Below are positions 24,253 through 32,996 of a DNA stretch of 33,797 nucleotides, piece after piece. The notes beneath the pieces are model-generated. The model did no database searches. It was not told where the DNA came from and was given only the letters and a program-made list of their open reading frames with translations. Made by a program: the position numbers and the translations under genes. Position 1 is the stretch's first letter. Each line of letters begins with the position of its first letter. The DNA comes from Prochlorococcus sp. AG-347-I21 (GTDB lineage: Bacteria > Cyanobacteriota > Cyanobacteriia > PCC-6307 > Cyanobiaceae), in contig QCBP01000011.1 in the NCBI GenBank assembly GCA_003279055.1, positions 1 to 33,797 of the forward strand, given 5' to 3'.

Positions 24253-25223
24253 GAGTTAATACCGACCGTTTGGGGATTAAGGAAGTGGTTTTGATCTTTT
24301 TTGGTAAAAGGATTTCTAAAAATTAATGTTGTTAATATCGCAATAAATAAAGAGGTGTTAAGTTGATGACCGATAATAAAAATAGGTTCATTTAAATTTG
24401 TTTTAAGACTTAAAACACCCAAAGTAATTTGAGAAAACAAGAGAAAAATAAGTGTTGTGAGATATTTCCAATTTTCATCAAGCAAACTTCTCTTATAAAT
24501 TGCAATTGCAATAATCAATAAAATTGAGAAAGCAATTGGAAAAGCAAATAATTTATGTGTATTTAAAATTAGACATTGTTTATTAAAAGATAAGCAAATG
24601 TGCGCTGACCAGGTTGATGAAAGCCTTACGCCAATAAAAGATTGAATCAGAGTAAGTAAAAGAGGAACAAAAAATAATAATCTCCACCAAATTAATGGCT
24701 CTTCAATGTCGTCATTTTCTAAATTTTGATTTATTGAAATTGTTGTAATGAGAAGTAGAAAAGCTATTAAGAGATGGCCAGTAACAGTATATGAATCAAG
24801 CAGGTTTATTACTGTTAAAGCTCCAAATGATCCTTGGACAATAACGAGAAAAAGTAATAATGAATAAGTTTTAGGTAACCAATTTGGAATTTCATTTTTC
24901 CAAATAATTGAAAGCGCAAATTTAAAAAGAATTAATATTCCAACCAGAAAAGCATCTAGACGATGAAACCACTCTAGAAATACTCTTAGGTTCATATGTT
25001 TAAAAGGCAAAAAAGATCCATAACATAATGGCCAATCTGGACAGGCAAGTCCTGCCTCCATGACTCTCGTAGCACCTCCAATTACGATTAGTGCGATAAG
25101 TGCAAATACACTATGACTTCCCAACCTTTTAAAAATTGTCAGATATTTTGATTTATATAATTGGTTATTAATCAAATGGATAAAACCTATTATTTTGCAT
25201 AATAAATTAGATTCAAAAACCAA
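24249..25223 (-). CDS. ctaA: Heme A synthase (COX15/CtaA family)
   Basis: Converts heme O to heme A by oxidation of a methyl group, for cytochrome oxidase. It has up to 324 residues and about eight membrane helices. Family marks are [25 protein letters not shown] (start of the first repeat; quoted here in part as GGATRV and CPDWPLC), [20 protein letters not shown] and the late [12 protein letters not shown], which hold the histidines that bind heme. The reading frame opens with TTG at 25221-25223; a second TTG at 25175 ([10 protein letters not shown]) is equally plausible. It is divergent from ctaC across 216 bases. Confidence 0.93.
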   Translation of the reverse strand: MVFESNLLCKIIGFIHLINNQLYKSKYLTIFKRLGSHSVFALIALIVIGGATRVMEAGLACPDWPLCYGSFLPFKHMNLRVFLEWFHRLDAFLVGILILFKFALSIIWKNEIPNWLPKTYSLLLFLVIVQGSFGALTVINLLDSYTVTGHLLIAFLLLITTISINQNLENDDIEEPLIWWRLLFFVPLLLTLIQSFIGVRLSSTWSAHICLSFNKQCLILNTHKLFAFPIAFSILLIIAIAIYKRSLLDENWKYLTTLIFLLFSQITLGVLSLKTNLNEPIFIIGHQLNTSLFIAILTTLIFRNPFTKKDQNHFLNPQTVGINS

Positions 25224-25439
25224 ACATTAATTAAAAATTAATTATGTTTAATTTAAAAAATAATTTACTAATTTAATCTTTTTTCCCTGACAATTAACTC
25301 TAAAAAGTTATTAATAATACTTCTTTTATTTTGTAAATCTTAAGAAGTTGTGAATTTAAATGTTTTTCTTTTAACAAAGGATGCAGGATTAAAAAAATTG
25401 AATATCTTGAGAATATAAATACAAATTTTTAGAGATCAA

Positions 25440-26243
25440 TTGTTAAATAAAAACATTTATTTAATACTAATTATTTCACTCGTTTTTGCTATATCTTTTT
25501 GGATTGGTTTTAATGTAAATTTGCTCCCAACGGAAGCAAGTATTAATGCACCAATTTACGATGAACTTTTTAAAATTCTTTTCATCATTGGATTAATTAT
25601 TTTTATAGGAATGACAATAGCTGTTATTTATAGCTTATTTAGGTTTAGGAAAAGAAATGATCAGATAGGTGATGGTATAGCTCTAGAGGGAAATTTAAGC
25701 TTAGAAATTGTATGGACAATTATTCCTTCAATAATTGTTTTGTTAATAGGTTTATATAGCTACAACATCTACGATCGAATGGGAGGGATGAAAGAACTAA
25801 ATCATAGCCACGAAATGATGAGTTCTAATTCTGAAAAAATATGGGCTGGAATAAGTCAAACTTCTGATAATGAAATAGCAATAAATAATTTATCAATTGA
25901 AGTTTCAGCTATGCAATTTGCATTTCTATTCAATTATCCCAAGGGCAATTTCATATCAGGAGAACTACACGTTCCTGTTGATCAAAAAGTATCAATGAAA
26001 ATGGAATCCAAAGATGTCATTCATGCTTTTTGGGTTCCAGAGTTCAGAATTAAACAGGATATTATTCCTGGGCAACCTACTATTCTAAATTTCACTCCTA
26101 CAAAAGTAGGAAAATATCCGATAATTTGCGCAGAATTATGCGGCCCATATCATGGAGGAATGAGAGCCTCCATAATTGTTGAAGAAGAATCTGATTACAA
26201 CGAATGGTTTAACAAAAATAAAAAACCAGAGGTAAATTTATGA
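25440..26243 (+). CDS. ctaC: Cytochrome c oxidase subunit II
   Basis: Carries the CuA centre that accepts electrons from cytochrome c6 or plastocyanin. It has 267 residues. The N-terminal helix may be a signal or anchor, and a second helix follows (GLIIFIGMTIAVIYSLF, then a third at EIVWTIIPSIIVLLIGLYS). The CuA ligands are His195 (VIHAFW), Cys230, Cys234, His238 and Met241 (CAELCGPYHGGM), with Glu232 backbone. In the aromatic stretch, MQFAFLF has Phe162 where most oxidases have Trp. The start is TTG 25440. The stop overlaps the ctaD start by 4 bases. Confidence 0.97.
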   Translation: MLNKNIYLILIISLVFAISFWIGFNVNLLPTEASINAPIYDELFKILFIIGLIIFIGMTIAVIYSLFRFRKRNDQIGDGIALEGNLSLEIVWTIIPSIIVLLIGLYSYNIYDRMGGMKELNHSHEMMSSNSEKIWAGISQTSDNEIAINNLSIEVSAMQFAFLFNYPKGNFISGELHVPVDQKVSMKMESKDVIHAFWVPEFRIKQDIIPGQPTILNFTPTKVGKYPIICAELCGPYHGGMRASIIVEEESDYNEWFNKNKKPEVNL

Positions 26244-27865
26244 CAATATCAATTGATCCACAAAAAACTAATAATGAAAGCCTTCAACCTAAAGGCTGGC
26301 TTAGATACTTTAGTTTTAGCCTTGATCATAAAGTAATTGGGATACAATACTTGGTTTGTGGTTTTCTCTTTTATCTAATAGGAGGAAGCTTAGCGAGCGC
26401 TATAAGAATTGAACTAGCCAGTCCAATGTCTGATTTCATGCCAAGAGATGTTTATAACCAAGTTTTAACTTTACACGGAACAATAATGATATTCCTTTGG
26501 ATAGTGCCAGTAGTAAACGGTGCTTTTGGAAATTATTTAATTCCATTTTATGTAGGCGCGAGAGATATGGCATTCCCAAGATTAAATGCAGTAGCTTTTT
26601 GGTTAATTCCTCCTTCAGGTTTGATGTTGGTAGCAAGCTATTTTGTTGAGGGTGCTGCTCAGGCTGGATGGACGGCTTATCCACCTTTAAGCATAACTAC
26701 TCCTCAATCTGGACAAATTATTTGGATTCTGAGCGTTCTATTACTTGGAGGCAGTTCAATATTTGGTGGAATAAACTTTATAGCCACCATTATCAAATTA
26801 AGAAGGCCAGGGTTAAAACTAATGAAATTGCCAATGTATTGTTGGGCAATGCTTGGAACAAGTCTATTAGTTGTTTTGTCAACTCCTGTTTTAGCAGGCA
26901 CTTTAATTCTTCTTAGCTTCGATATCATTGCTAATACGGGTTTTTTCAATCCTGTTTTAGGAGGCAATGTCGTAGTTTATCAGCATTTATTTTGGTTTTA
27001 TTCTCATCCAGCTGTATACATTATGGTCCTTCCAGCCTTTGGTTTAGTTAGCGAAATACTTCCTGTACATGCTAGAAAACCACTTTTCGGATATACAACA
27101 ATGGTTTTTTCAATAATGGGGATAGTTGTTTTAGGTTTAGTTGTTTGGGCGCATCACATGTTTACAAGTGGAACGCCCCCTTGGATGAGATTGTTCTTTA
27201 CAATTGCCACAGCATTTATTGCTGTTCCAACAGGTATAAAATTTTTTAATTGGGTTGCAACATTATGGGGGGGTAAAATTTCCATAAATAGTGCAATGTT
27301 ATTCTCTTGTGGATTTATTATAAATTTCGTTTTTGGAGGTATTACAGGAGTTGCTTTAGCACAGGTACCTTTCGATATTCATGTACATGATACCTATTTC
27401 GTTGTCGCCCATTTTCATTACATAGTTTATGGAGGGACTGTTTTTATTATTTTCTCTTCAATTTATCATTGGTTCCCAAAAGTAACTGGAAAAATGCTCA
27501 ATGAAAAATTAGGAATTTTACATTTTATCATTACCTTTATTGGATTTAACTTGTGCTTTGCCCCTCAACATTGGCTTGGTTTAAATGGAATGCCAAGAAG
27601 AGTTGCAGAATATGATCCTCAATTCCAGTTCGTTAATCAAATTAGTAGCCTTGGGGCTCTTTTGATGGCTATAAGTACAATTCCTTTTTTAATTAATGTA
27701 TTCCTTAGTGTGAGAAATGGAAAAGATTCTGGAGATAACCCTTGGAATGCTCTTACACCTGAGTGGTTAACATCTTCTCCACCTCCAGTTGAAAATTGGG
27801 AAGGAGAAGCTCCATTAGTTGAAGAACCCTATGGTTATGGTAAAGAAATTTCTGAACGAAAATAA
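26240..27865 (+). CDS. ctaD: Cytochrome c oxidase subunit I
   Basis: Catalytic subunit of the aa3-type terminal oxidase; it reduces oxygen to water and pumps protons. It has 541 residues and 12 membrane helices. The ligands are His79 and His393 (low-spin heme a), His391 (heme a3) and His256, His305 and His306 (CuB). Tyr260 is the residue cross-linked to His256. The motif YSHPAV (254-259) replaces the D-channel Glu of A1 oxidases and defines the A2 type. Lys334 (TGIK) marks the K channel. The cyanobacterial oxidase works mainly in respiration and in relieving excess electrons. Confidence 0.98.
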   Translation: MTISIDPQKTNNESLQPKGWLRYFSFSLDHKVIGIQYLVCGFLFYLIGGSLASAIRIELASPMSDFMPRDVYNQVLTLHGTIMIFLWIVPVVNGAFGNYLIPFYVGARDMAFPRLNAVAFWLIPPSGLMLVASYFVEGAAQAGWTAYPPLSITTPQSGQIIWILSVLLLGGSSIFGGINFIATIIKLRRPGLKLMKLPMYCWAMLGTSLLVVLSTPVLAGTLILLSFDIIANTGFFNPVLGGNVVVYQHLFWFYSHPAVYIMVLPAFGLVSEILPVHARKPLFGYTTMVFSIMGIVVLGLVVWAHHMFTSGTPPWMRLFFTIATAFIAVPTGIKFFNWVATLWGGKISINSAMLFSCGFIINFVFGGITGVALAQVPFDIHVHDTYFVVAHFHYIVYGGTVFIIFSSIYHWFPKVTGKMLNEKLGILHFIITFIGFNLCFAPQHWLGLNGMPRRVAEYDPQFQFVNQISSLGALLMAISTIPFLINVFLSVRNGKDSGDNPWNALTPEWLTSSPPPVENWEGEAPLVEEPYGYGKEISERK

Positions 27866-27871
27866 AAACAT

Positions 27872-28474
27872 ATGACAACTCTTGATAGCTCAAAAGAAAT
27901 TCAAAAAAATAATTCTGAAGTCCACGATACACATGAAGACTTCAGAATGTTTGGTCTTATAACTTTCCTAATTGCGGACGGAATGACTTTTGCTGGATTC
28001 TTTGCTGCTTATTTAACATACAAAGCAGTAAATCCATTACCTGATGGTGCTATTTATGAATTAGAACTCCCAATACCTACACTCAATACAATTTTGTTAC
28101 TTGTTAGTAGTGCAACTTTCCATAAAGCAGGCAAAGCACTTTTAAAAGATAAAAACTCTGAATCCCAAAAATGGTTATTTTTTACTGCTTTTCTTGGAAT
28201 TATATTTTTAATATGTCAATTATTTGAATATTTTCATTTACCTTTTGGATTAACCGATAATTTATTTGCAAGTACTTTTTATGCTCTTACTGGTTTTCAT
28301 GGATTACATGTCACTTTAGGCACTTTAATGATTTTAATTATTGCTTGGCAATCGAGAATCAAGGGCGGAAGATTAACTAGTCAAAATATGTTCCCTTTGG
28401 AAGCTGTTGAATTGTACTGGCATTTTGTAGATGGAATATGGGTTATTTTATTTATTATTTTGTATCTTTTATAA
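27872..28474 (+). CDS. ctaE: Cytochrome c oxidase subunit III
   Basis: Non-redox membrane subunit of the oxidase. It has 200 residues, with about five helices, the short cyanobacterial form. MFGLITFLIADGMTFAGFFAAYLTYK, FEYFHLPFGLTDNLFAS, LTGFHGLHVTLG (in part) and VELYWHFVDGIWVILFI match the family, including the conserved Glu and His of the lipid-binding cleft. It begins 6 bases after ctaD and ends the ctaCDE operon, followed by an AT-only hairpin. Confidence 0.97.
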   Translation: MTTLDSSKEIQKNNSEVHDTHEDFRMFGLITFLIADGMTFAGFFAAYLTYKAVNPLPDGAIYELELPIPTLNTILLLVSSATFHKAGKALLKDKNSESQKWLFFTAFLGIIFLICQLFEYFHLPFGLTDNLFASTFYALTGFHGLHVTLGTLMILIIAWQSRIKGGRLTSQNMFPLEAVELYWHFVDGIWVILFIILYLL

Positions 28475-28507
28475 AAAAATATATTTTAAAAATTAAATAT
28501 ATTTTTT
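28475..28507 (+). terminator. AT-only hairpin after ctaE
   Basis: AAAAATATAT (28475-28484) pairs with ATATATTTTT (28497-28506), and two more A-T pairs extend into the loop. It directly follows the ctaE stop and ends in T. The stem has no G-C pair, so its stability is low; terminator function is tentative. Confidence 0.45.
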
Positions 28508-28548
28508 ATTAATTTATATTGCCACAGTTCTCCTTTTTAGTAAGAATA

Positions 28549-28554
28549 TATAAT
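28549..28554 (+). promoter_or_regulatory. -10 box (TATAAT) before the cyAbrB gene
   Basis: A perfect TATAAT lies 17 bases before the ATG at 28572 and would start transcription near 28561. No good -35 box is seen, so this is weak evidence for a separate promoter. Confidence 0.35.
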
Positions 28555-28571
28555 TAGAAATTTGTCAGATA

Positions 28572-28925
28572 ATGCTAGAAGGAAAAGAACTTCTTGAAAA
28601 AGCCAAATTATTAAGTAAAAAATCTGAAGATGAGATAGCCAGAGGTTGTGGGTACGTAGGTCCTAGTGGAAGAATCTTAAGAAAAAGTTTTTATAGGGCA
28701 CTTATTGAAGCTAAGGGTTACAAAATAGGAAATGGTCGTCAGGGTAAAAATGGTAGTAGAGCTTCAAGAGGCAGACAGACAGAATTCAAAACTAAAGTTC
28801 ATGGCAATGGGAATCTATTAATTGGTCATGCCTACACCAAAAAATTAGGTCTAGAACCTGGTCAGGAATTTAAAATCGATCTTAAAAAAGAATCAAAAAC
28901 AATTTATCTGATTCCATTAAATTAA
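28572..28925 (+). CDS. cyAbrB-type transcriptional regulator
   Basis: A 117-residue DNA-binding protein of the cyanobacterial AbrB-like family. In model cyanobacteria these proteins regulate carbon and nitrogen genes and redox-linked operons. LLEKAKLLSKKSEDEIARGCGY (in part) and VGPSGRILRKSFYRALIEAKG are the typical N-terminal portion. GRASRGRQTEF-like SRASRGRQTEFKTKVHGNG and LLIGHAYTKKLGLEPGQEF form the AbrB-like C-terminal domain. It lies between the oxidase operon and ribE with apparent own promoter. Targets are not visible from the sequence. Confidence 0.9.
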   Translation: MLEGKELLEKAKLLSKKSEDEIARGCGYVGPSGRILRKSFYRALIEAKGYKIGNGRQGKNGSRASRGRQTEFKTKVHGNGNLLIGHAYTKKLGLEPGQEFKIDLKKESKTIYLIPLN

Positions 28926-28935
28926 AAAATATATT

Positions 28936-29589
28936 TTACCAACCGTTTTCTTTAAGCCACTCGGAAGAAATATTATTTGAAGATAAATCTTGATTACTAT
29001 TTTTATTAAATAAGAGTAATTTCTCTACATATTTAATTAGTGCATCTGCCTCAAGGTTTACGCTGTCCCCGATATTTAATTTATTCAGATTTGTTTTATG
29101 CCAAGTATGAGGAATTATCGCAATAGTAAATATTGCTCCTTCCTGCTCATATTTTGCAATCGTAAGACTTATACCATTTACACAAATACTACCTTTATTA
29201 ACTACATATTTTGAAAAATTATTATTTTTCCACTTTATTGATAAGAGCCAAGATTTCTCTAATTTTTCTATATTCTCAACTATTCCAAGGCCATCAACAT
29301 GTCCGCTGACTATATGCCCTCCTAGACGGTCAGACACCCTAAGAGCGGGCTCCAAATTAACAATCTGATTCAGGTTCGACTTTACTCCTAAAGTTGTTTT
29401 TTTTAATGTCTCCTCACTAACATCAACAGTAAATTTATTTTGAAAAATCTCTTTAACTGTCAAACAAATTCCATCAACTGCTATGCTGTCACCAATTGCC
29501 ATATCAAATAAATTATCTATAATTTCAATTTCTAAAATATTTTTTTTTTGTCTTAGTTTTCCAACTGATTGAATTATTCCTGTAAACAT
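28936..29589 (-). CDS. ribE: Riboflavin synthase, alpha subunit
   Basis: Dismutates two 6,7-dimethyl-8-ribityllumazine molecules to riboflavin in the cytoplasm. It has 217 residues built from two lumazine-binding repeats, about 1-90 and 97-190. Typical parts are the start MFTGIIQSVGKL, AIGDSIAVDGICLTV and GGHIVSGHVDGLG in the first, and NKGSICVNGISLTIAKY and IIPHTWHKTNL in the second. The end shortly after NLEADALIKYVEKLL is normal. Converges with the cyAbrB gene, 10 bases apart. Confidence 0.97.
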   Translation of the reverse strand: MFTGIIQSVGKLRQKKNILEIEIIDNLFDMAIGDSIAVDGICLTVKEIFQNKFTVDVSEETLKKTTLGVKSNLNQIVNLEPALRVSDRLGGHIVSGHVDGLGIVENIEKLEKSWLLSIKWKNNNFSKYVVNKGSICVNGISLTIAKYEQEGAIFTIAIIPHTWHKTNLNKLNIGDSVNLEADALIKYVEKLLLFNKNSNQDLSSNNISSEWLKENGW

Positions 29590-29697
29590 AGTTTAAAAAT
29601 ATTTTTGCAAAATTTTGTATTTACTTTAATTTACTTTAAATCATTTTCAACTATAAATAAATTAAAGAGTAAATAAAAAGAAATTGATCATATTTAT

Positions 29698-30840
29698 ATG
29701 ATTATTAATTCACAAAAAAGATCATTTGGTAGAGGGGCGAAAGTGAGCTTATTCACTTTGGGGACAATGCGAGCAACTGAAAGTCTCGAAAAAATGTATA
29801 ACATAATAAAAAATGCATATTATGTAGGAATTAACCACATAGAAACAGCACCCTCTTATGGTGATGCTGAATCACTTATTGGAAATTCAATAAAAAAATT
29901 AGCAATAGAAGAGAATATAAAAGAAAAAAATTGGGTGATTACTTCCAAAGTTTTACCAAAGGGTGATTTTGACTTTTTAAAAAATAATTTTAAAAAGTCT
30001 CTTAAAAATTTAAATCGCGAGAAAATTAATAATCTTGCAATTCACGGACTCAACTTAAAACAACATCTAGATTGGGTTCTTTCTGGAGAGGGTAAGAAAT
30101 TCATTTCTTGGATACTTGAGAAGGAACTAGTTGATCAAGTCGGTTTTAGTTCTCACGGAAGTTATTCACTAATTAAGAATGCAATTAACTGTGAAGTTTT
30201 TACTTTTTGTAGTCTTCATTTACATTATTTAGATCAATCTAAGATTGCTTTAGCAGAGGAAGCTATAAAAAAAGGTATGGGAGTTTTAGCAATATCACCT
30301 GCAGATAAAGGCGGCAGATTGTATTCTCCAAGTGATATTTTGATAGAGGCCTCTAAGCCTTTTCATCCATTAGAATTAGCGTATCGATTTCTTCTCGCAA
30401 AAGGCATTACAACTTTATCCTTGGGGGCGACAAACAAAAAAGATTTTGAATTTGCGCATAAACTTAGAAACTCATTCGAGAAGCTTACAAAACTTGAAAA
30501 AAGCGCCCTTAATAAAATTGAGGAAGTTTCTAATGAAAGATTAAACTCAACCAAATGTGAACAATGTAGATCTTGTCTTCCATGTCCAAATGAAGTACCT
30601 ATTCCAGAAATACTTCGTTTAAGAAATATATCTGTTGGTTATGGCCAATTAGAATTTGCAAAAGAAAGATACAATTTAATAGGAAAAGCTGGCCACTGGT
30701 GGGAAGAAAAAAATTCCTCATTTTGTCAAGAATGTAATAAATGTGTTCCTAAATGTCCTAGTAAATTAGATATACCAAATTTATTAAAGGAAACTCATAA
30801 CTTATTAATTGAAAAACCTACAAAAAGATTATGGGGATAA
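29698..30840 (+). CDS. Aldo/keto reductase with C-terminal 4Fe-4S domain
   Basis: A predicted oxidoreductase of 380 residues. The AKR barrel occupies about 1-275, with INHIETAPSYGDAE (the usual catalytic Asp is Glu; Tyr present), SKVLPKG (Lys) and NLAIHGLN (His), then GVLAISPADKGGRLY and TTLSLGATNK for the cofactor. The C-terminal region carries two iron-sulfur motifs: CEQCRSCLPCP and CQECNKCVPKCP, suggesting two 4Fe-4S clusters. Fusions like this are common in cyanobacteria, but the substrate is unknown. Its end overlaps the convergent lipoprotein gene by 12 bases. Confidence 0.9.
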   Translation: MIINSQKRSFGRGAKVSLFTLGTMRATESLEKMYNIIKNAYYVGINHIETAPSYGDAESLIGNSIKKLAIEENIKEKNWVITSKVLPKGDFDFLKNNFKKSLKNLNREKINNLAIHGLNLKQHLDWVLSGEGKKFISWILEKELVDQVGFSSHGSYSLIKNAINCEVFTFCSLHLHYLDQSKIALAEEAIKKGMGVLAISPADKGGRLYSPSDILIEASKPFHPLELAYRFLLAKGITTLSLGATNKKDFEFAHKLRNSFEKLTKLEKSALNKIEEVSNERLNSTKCEQCRSCLPCPNEVPIPEILRLRNISVGYGQLEFAKERYNLIGKAGHWWEEKNSSFCQECNKCVPKCPSKLDIPNLLKETHNLLIEKPTKRLWG

Positions 30841-31827
30841 GGACTCATTCCAGATATTTTTAAGATTAATTTTTTGTTCATTTGTTAAGACAGGGAAAGA
30901 CCAACTATTTTCCCAACATTTCTCAGAAGGTCCTGAGATGGGAAGCATTTCAGTTATATATTTACTTTGCAAATAATCACTATTGAATGGAAGATACCAA
31001 CCCTGGCTTACTAATTTATCTACTATTGATTTATTTTCTAAAGATTTAATCCATTTCATTAATATTGCATTATTTAGATTTGATCGACTAAGTAGAAAAT
31101 GCCACATCAAAGGTACGCCTTGGCTAGGAAAAACTAAAGAAAGCCTTGGATCTATTTTTAAATATTTTGAACAAAGACTATAAGGAACTATTGCGACAAT
31201 AGCATCAGAATTAATCAACCAATTGAGCATATTTTTATCATCAAATAACATTGCTTGGCTTTTTAGTTTTTTTAAAGAATTAGATGAATTAATTTTTTGA
31301 GCAATTGAAAATATTATTCTGGGACTTTGAGGAAAAATAATTTTCCCAGTTAATTTTTTAGAAAGAAGAAAATCCCAAGATGTTCTTGCTGAAGTTATTA
31401 ATTCTTTATTATTTTTAATGATGATTGTATAGGGTACTAAGCCAATAGGAAATAATTTACTCCTCAGATTTTTATCGAAGCTTCCCAAAAAATCTATCGA
31501 TCTCTTATCTAAATTTTCGAACAGTGCATATTCATTTATTTTTTCAAATCCTGAAAAATCTATACTAGAAATCCATCCATCATTGATTAAAGTAAAGTCA
31601 GAATTGAAAATTGAGTTTCTATTTTTTTGTAGCTGAATATTTTCAAAATTAATTTTTTCCTGCTTCCAATCTTTTGGAATCGTATCTACAAAAGATTCTG
31701 GATAAAAAGAATTTTGTAATGCAATTTTTACTTTATTAGGTAGATTACTGCAAGAGTTTAAGAAAAATAAAAGCAAAAGCTTACCATAATTTAAAAATTC
31801 TCTTCTGGTTGCAAATTTTAAAAACAT
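30829..31827 (-). CDS. Tat-type lipoprotein, solute-binding-protein-like
   Basis: A 332-residue exported protein. The N terminus has a twin-arginine motif TRREFL (residues 7-12), a short hydrophobic stretch and a lipobox-like LNSC with Cys26, predicting Tat export and lipid anchoring. The mature part resembles bacterial periplasmic solute-binding proteins of the spermidine/putrescine (PotD-like) class: LINDGWISSIDFSGF, LFPIGLVPYTIIIKNN, SWDFLLSKKLTGKIIFP and a C-terminal lobe. No permease or ATPase gene is beside it, so its transporter, if any, is elsewhere. It starts directly after the stop of the CobT-like gene. Ligand unknown. Confidence 0.75.
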   Translation of the reverse strand: MFLKFATRREFLNYGKLLLLFFLNSCSNLPNKVKIALQNSFYPESFVDTIPKDWKQEKINFENIQLQKNRNSIFNSDFTLINDGWISSIDFSGFEKINEYALFENLDKRSIDFLGSFDKNLRSKLFPIGLVPYTIIIKNNKELITSARTSWDFLLSKKLTGKIIFPQSPRIIFSIAQKINSSNSLKKLKSQAMLFDDKNMLNWLINSDAIVAIVPYSLCSKYLKIDPRLSLVFPSQGVPLMWHFLLSRSNLNNAILMKWIKSLENKSIVDKLVSQGWYLPFNSDYLQSKYITEMLPISGPSEKCWENSWSFPVLTNEQKINLKNIWNESLSP

Positions 31828-32985
31828 TCAGCAATCCTTCTCTAAAGAAATTTGACCTAGTCCCTTCATCATTTCCAGATTATGTTGACACAATGAAACT
31901 ATTTCTTCATTTTTAAATCCATCTAAGAAAGCAAGCAATGATATTCCACCAGCACCTACACCTTCTTTTACATGACCTAATTCATAATCCTTCAATTCTT
32001 TGTATTTTGAAGATTTGAAATTTAAAGGACTGGCTAAACCTAATAATTTGACATCATATTTTTCATTAATTAGATTTACTAAATCATTTAGAGAATTATC
32101 TTTCACAAGCCACCCAGTTGTCGCAATAAAAACATCTTCAATAAATTCATCTTTATTTTTTTCACCTAAAAATTCTAATACAAGCAAAATGACTGCTAAC
32201 ATCTGACTTCCTCCAGACAATATTACAGGTTGTTTTGCTAACCTAGCACCAATTAATAGACCCATTGAAAAAGCTTGGAAAGGATCACCTACTGCCGCTA
32301 CAACATCAAAAGAGTCGGAATCAGCCTTGAAATTCGCATTTAAAAGTCCCCTTTTAATTACTTGTCTTCTTAGTTCTCTTGGAGCTTTAAATAAGCTACT
32401 CCCTACTAAATTAGATACCTGCAAACCAAAAGCTTCCATTACTGCCTGAGCAGTTGTGGTGCCCCCCGGTACAGATTCAGAAATTAAAACTGGTTGTTTT
32501 AAGGATTTTCCTATCGCAAGACCTTTTTCATAGAGATTTAAAACTCTCTCTTTAGTCATCGATTTACCAGTAGTAAGACAATTTGATGGGCCCAAATTTC
32601 TATCTTCTACAACCAAATGATTAAAATAAGGCTTTGCTCCTATTCCCAGAGGAACAATAACTGGATAAGTATTTATAAGCTTTGAACAAACATGACTAAT
32701 TAGGGCCGGAGTTACTCCTGCATTGAGAAGAGGCAATTTATATTTATGATCTTTTGAAGCACCCTCAAGTAAAAATTCAGCATCTGCTAGCGCAGTTGTT
32801 CGCCTCGATTTTGGATTAATACCTGCTGCGGAAATTCCTGGAATTTGAGATGTATTAGTGCCCGCGATTATAAGAAATATTTTTAAATTTTTAATATTAT
32901 TTTTCAGTATTTCTATCTTATTGAGTTGTCTTTTTTTATTGGATTGATTACCAAAAAAATTTATCCCTAATTCTTTACTGTACAT
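31828..32985 (-). CDS. CobT-like nicotinate-nucleotide phosphoribosyltransferase
   Basis: Resembles the archaeal and cyanobacterial branch of nicotinate mononucleotide:lower-ligand phosphoribosyltransferases (the TIGR00303 family), which activate the lower base of corrinoids. It has 385 residues. ISAAGINPKSRRTTALADAE (51-70), LPLLNAGVTPALI, VPLGIGAKPYF and ESVPGGTTTAQAVMEAFG (170-187) are conserved, as are VAAVGDPFQAF and LSGGSQMLAV. AAGG-type glycine-rich ends follow (GVGAGGISLLAFLDG). The ATG has AAGGAAG just upstream. Together with cobM it belongs to corrinoid synthesis; marine picocyanobacteria make pseudocobalamin, with adenine as lower base. Confidence 0.85.
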   Translation of the reverse strand: MYSKELGINFFGNQSNKKRQLNKIEILKNNIKNLKIFLIIAGTNTSQIPGISAAGINPKSRRTTALADAEFLLEGASKDHKYKLPLLNAGVTPALISHVCSKLINTYPVIVPLGIGAKPYFNHLVVEDRNLGPSNCLTTGKSMTKERVLNLYEKGLAIGKSLKQPVLISESVPGGTTTAQAVMEAFGLQVSNLVGSSLFKAPRELRRQVIKRGLLNANFKADSDSFDVVAAVGDPFQAFSMGLLIGARLAKQPVILSGGSQMLAVILLVLEFLGEKNKDEFIEDVFIATTGWLVKDNSLNDLVNLINEKYDVKLLGLASPLNFKSSKYKELKDYELGHVKEGVGAGGISLLAFLDGFKNEEIVSLCQHNLEMMKGLGQISLEKDC

Positions 32986-32996
32986 TCTTCCTTTTT

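Noticed and set aside
27005-27018. CtaD lacking the D-channel glutamate
   Set aside because: The YSHPAV motif is the known hallmark of A2-type oxidases, so the change is normal for the type.
30547-30775. Iron-sulfur motifs in the aldo/keto reductase considered as a new fusion
   Set aside because: AKR barrels with a C-terminal pair of 4Fe-4S motifs are a known architecture in cyanobacteria and other bacteria.
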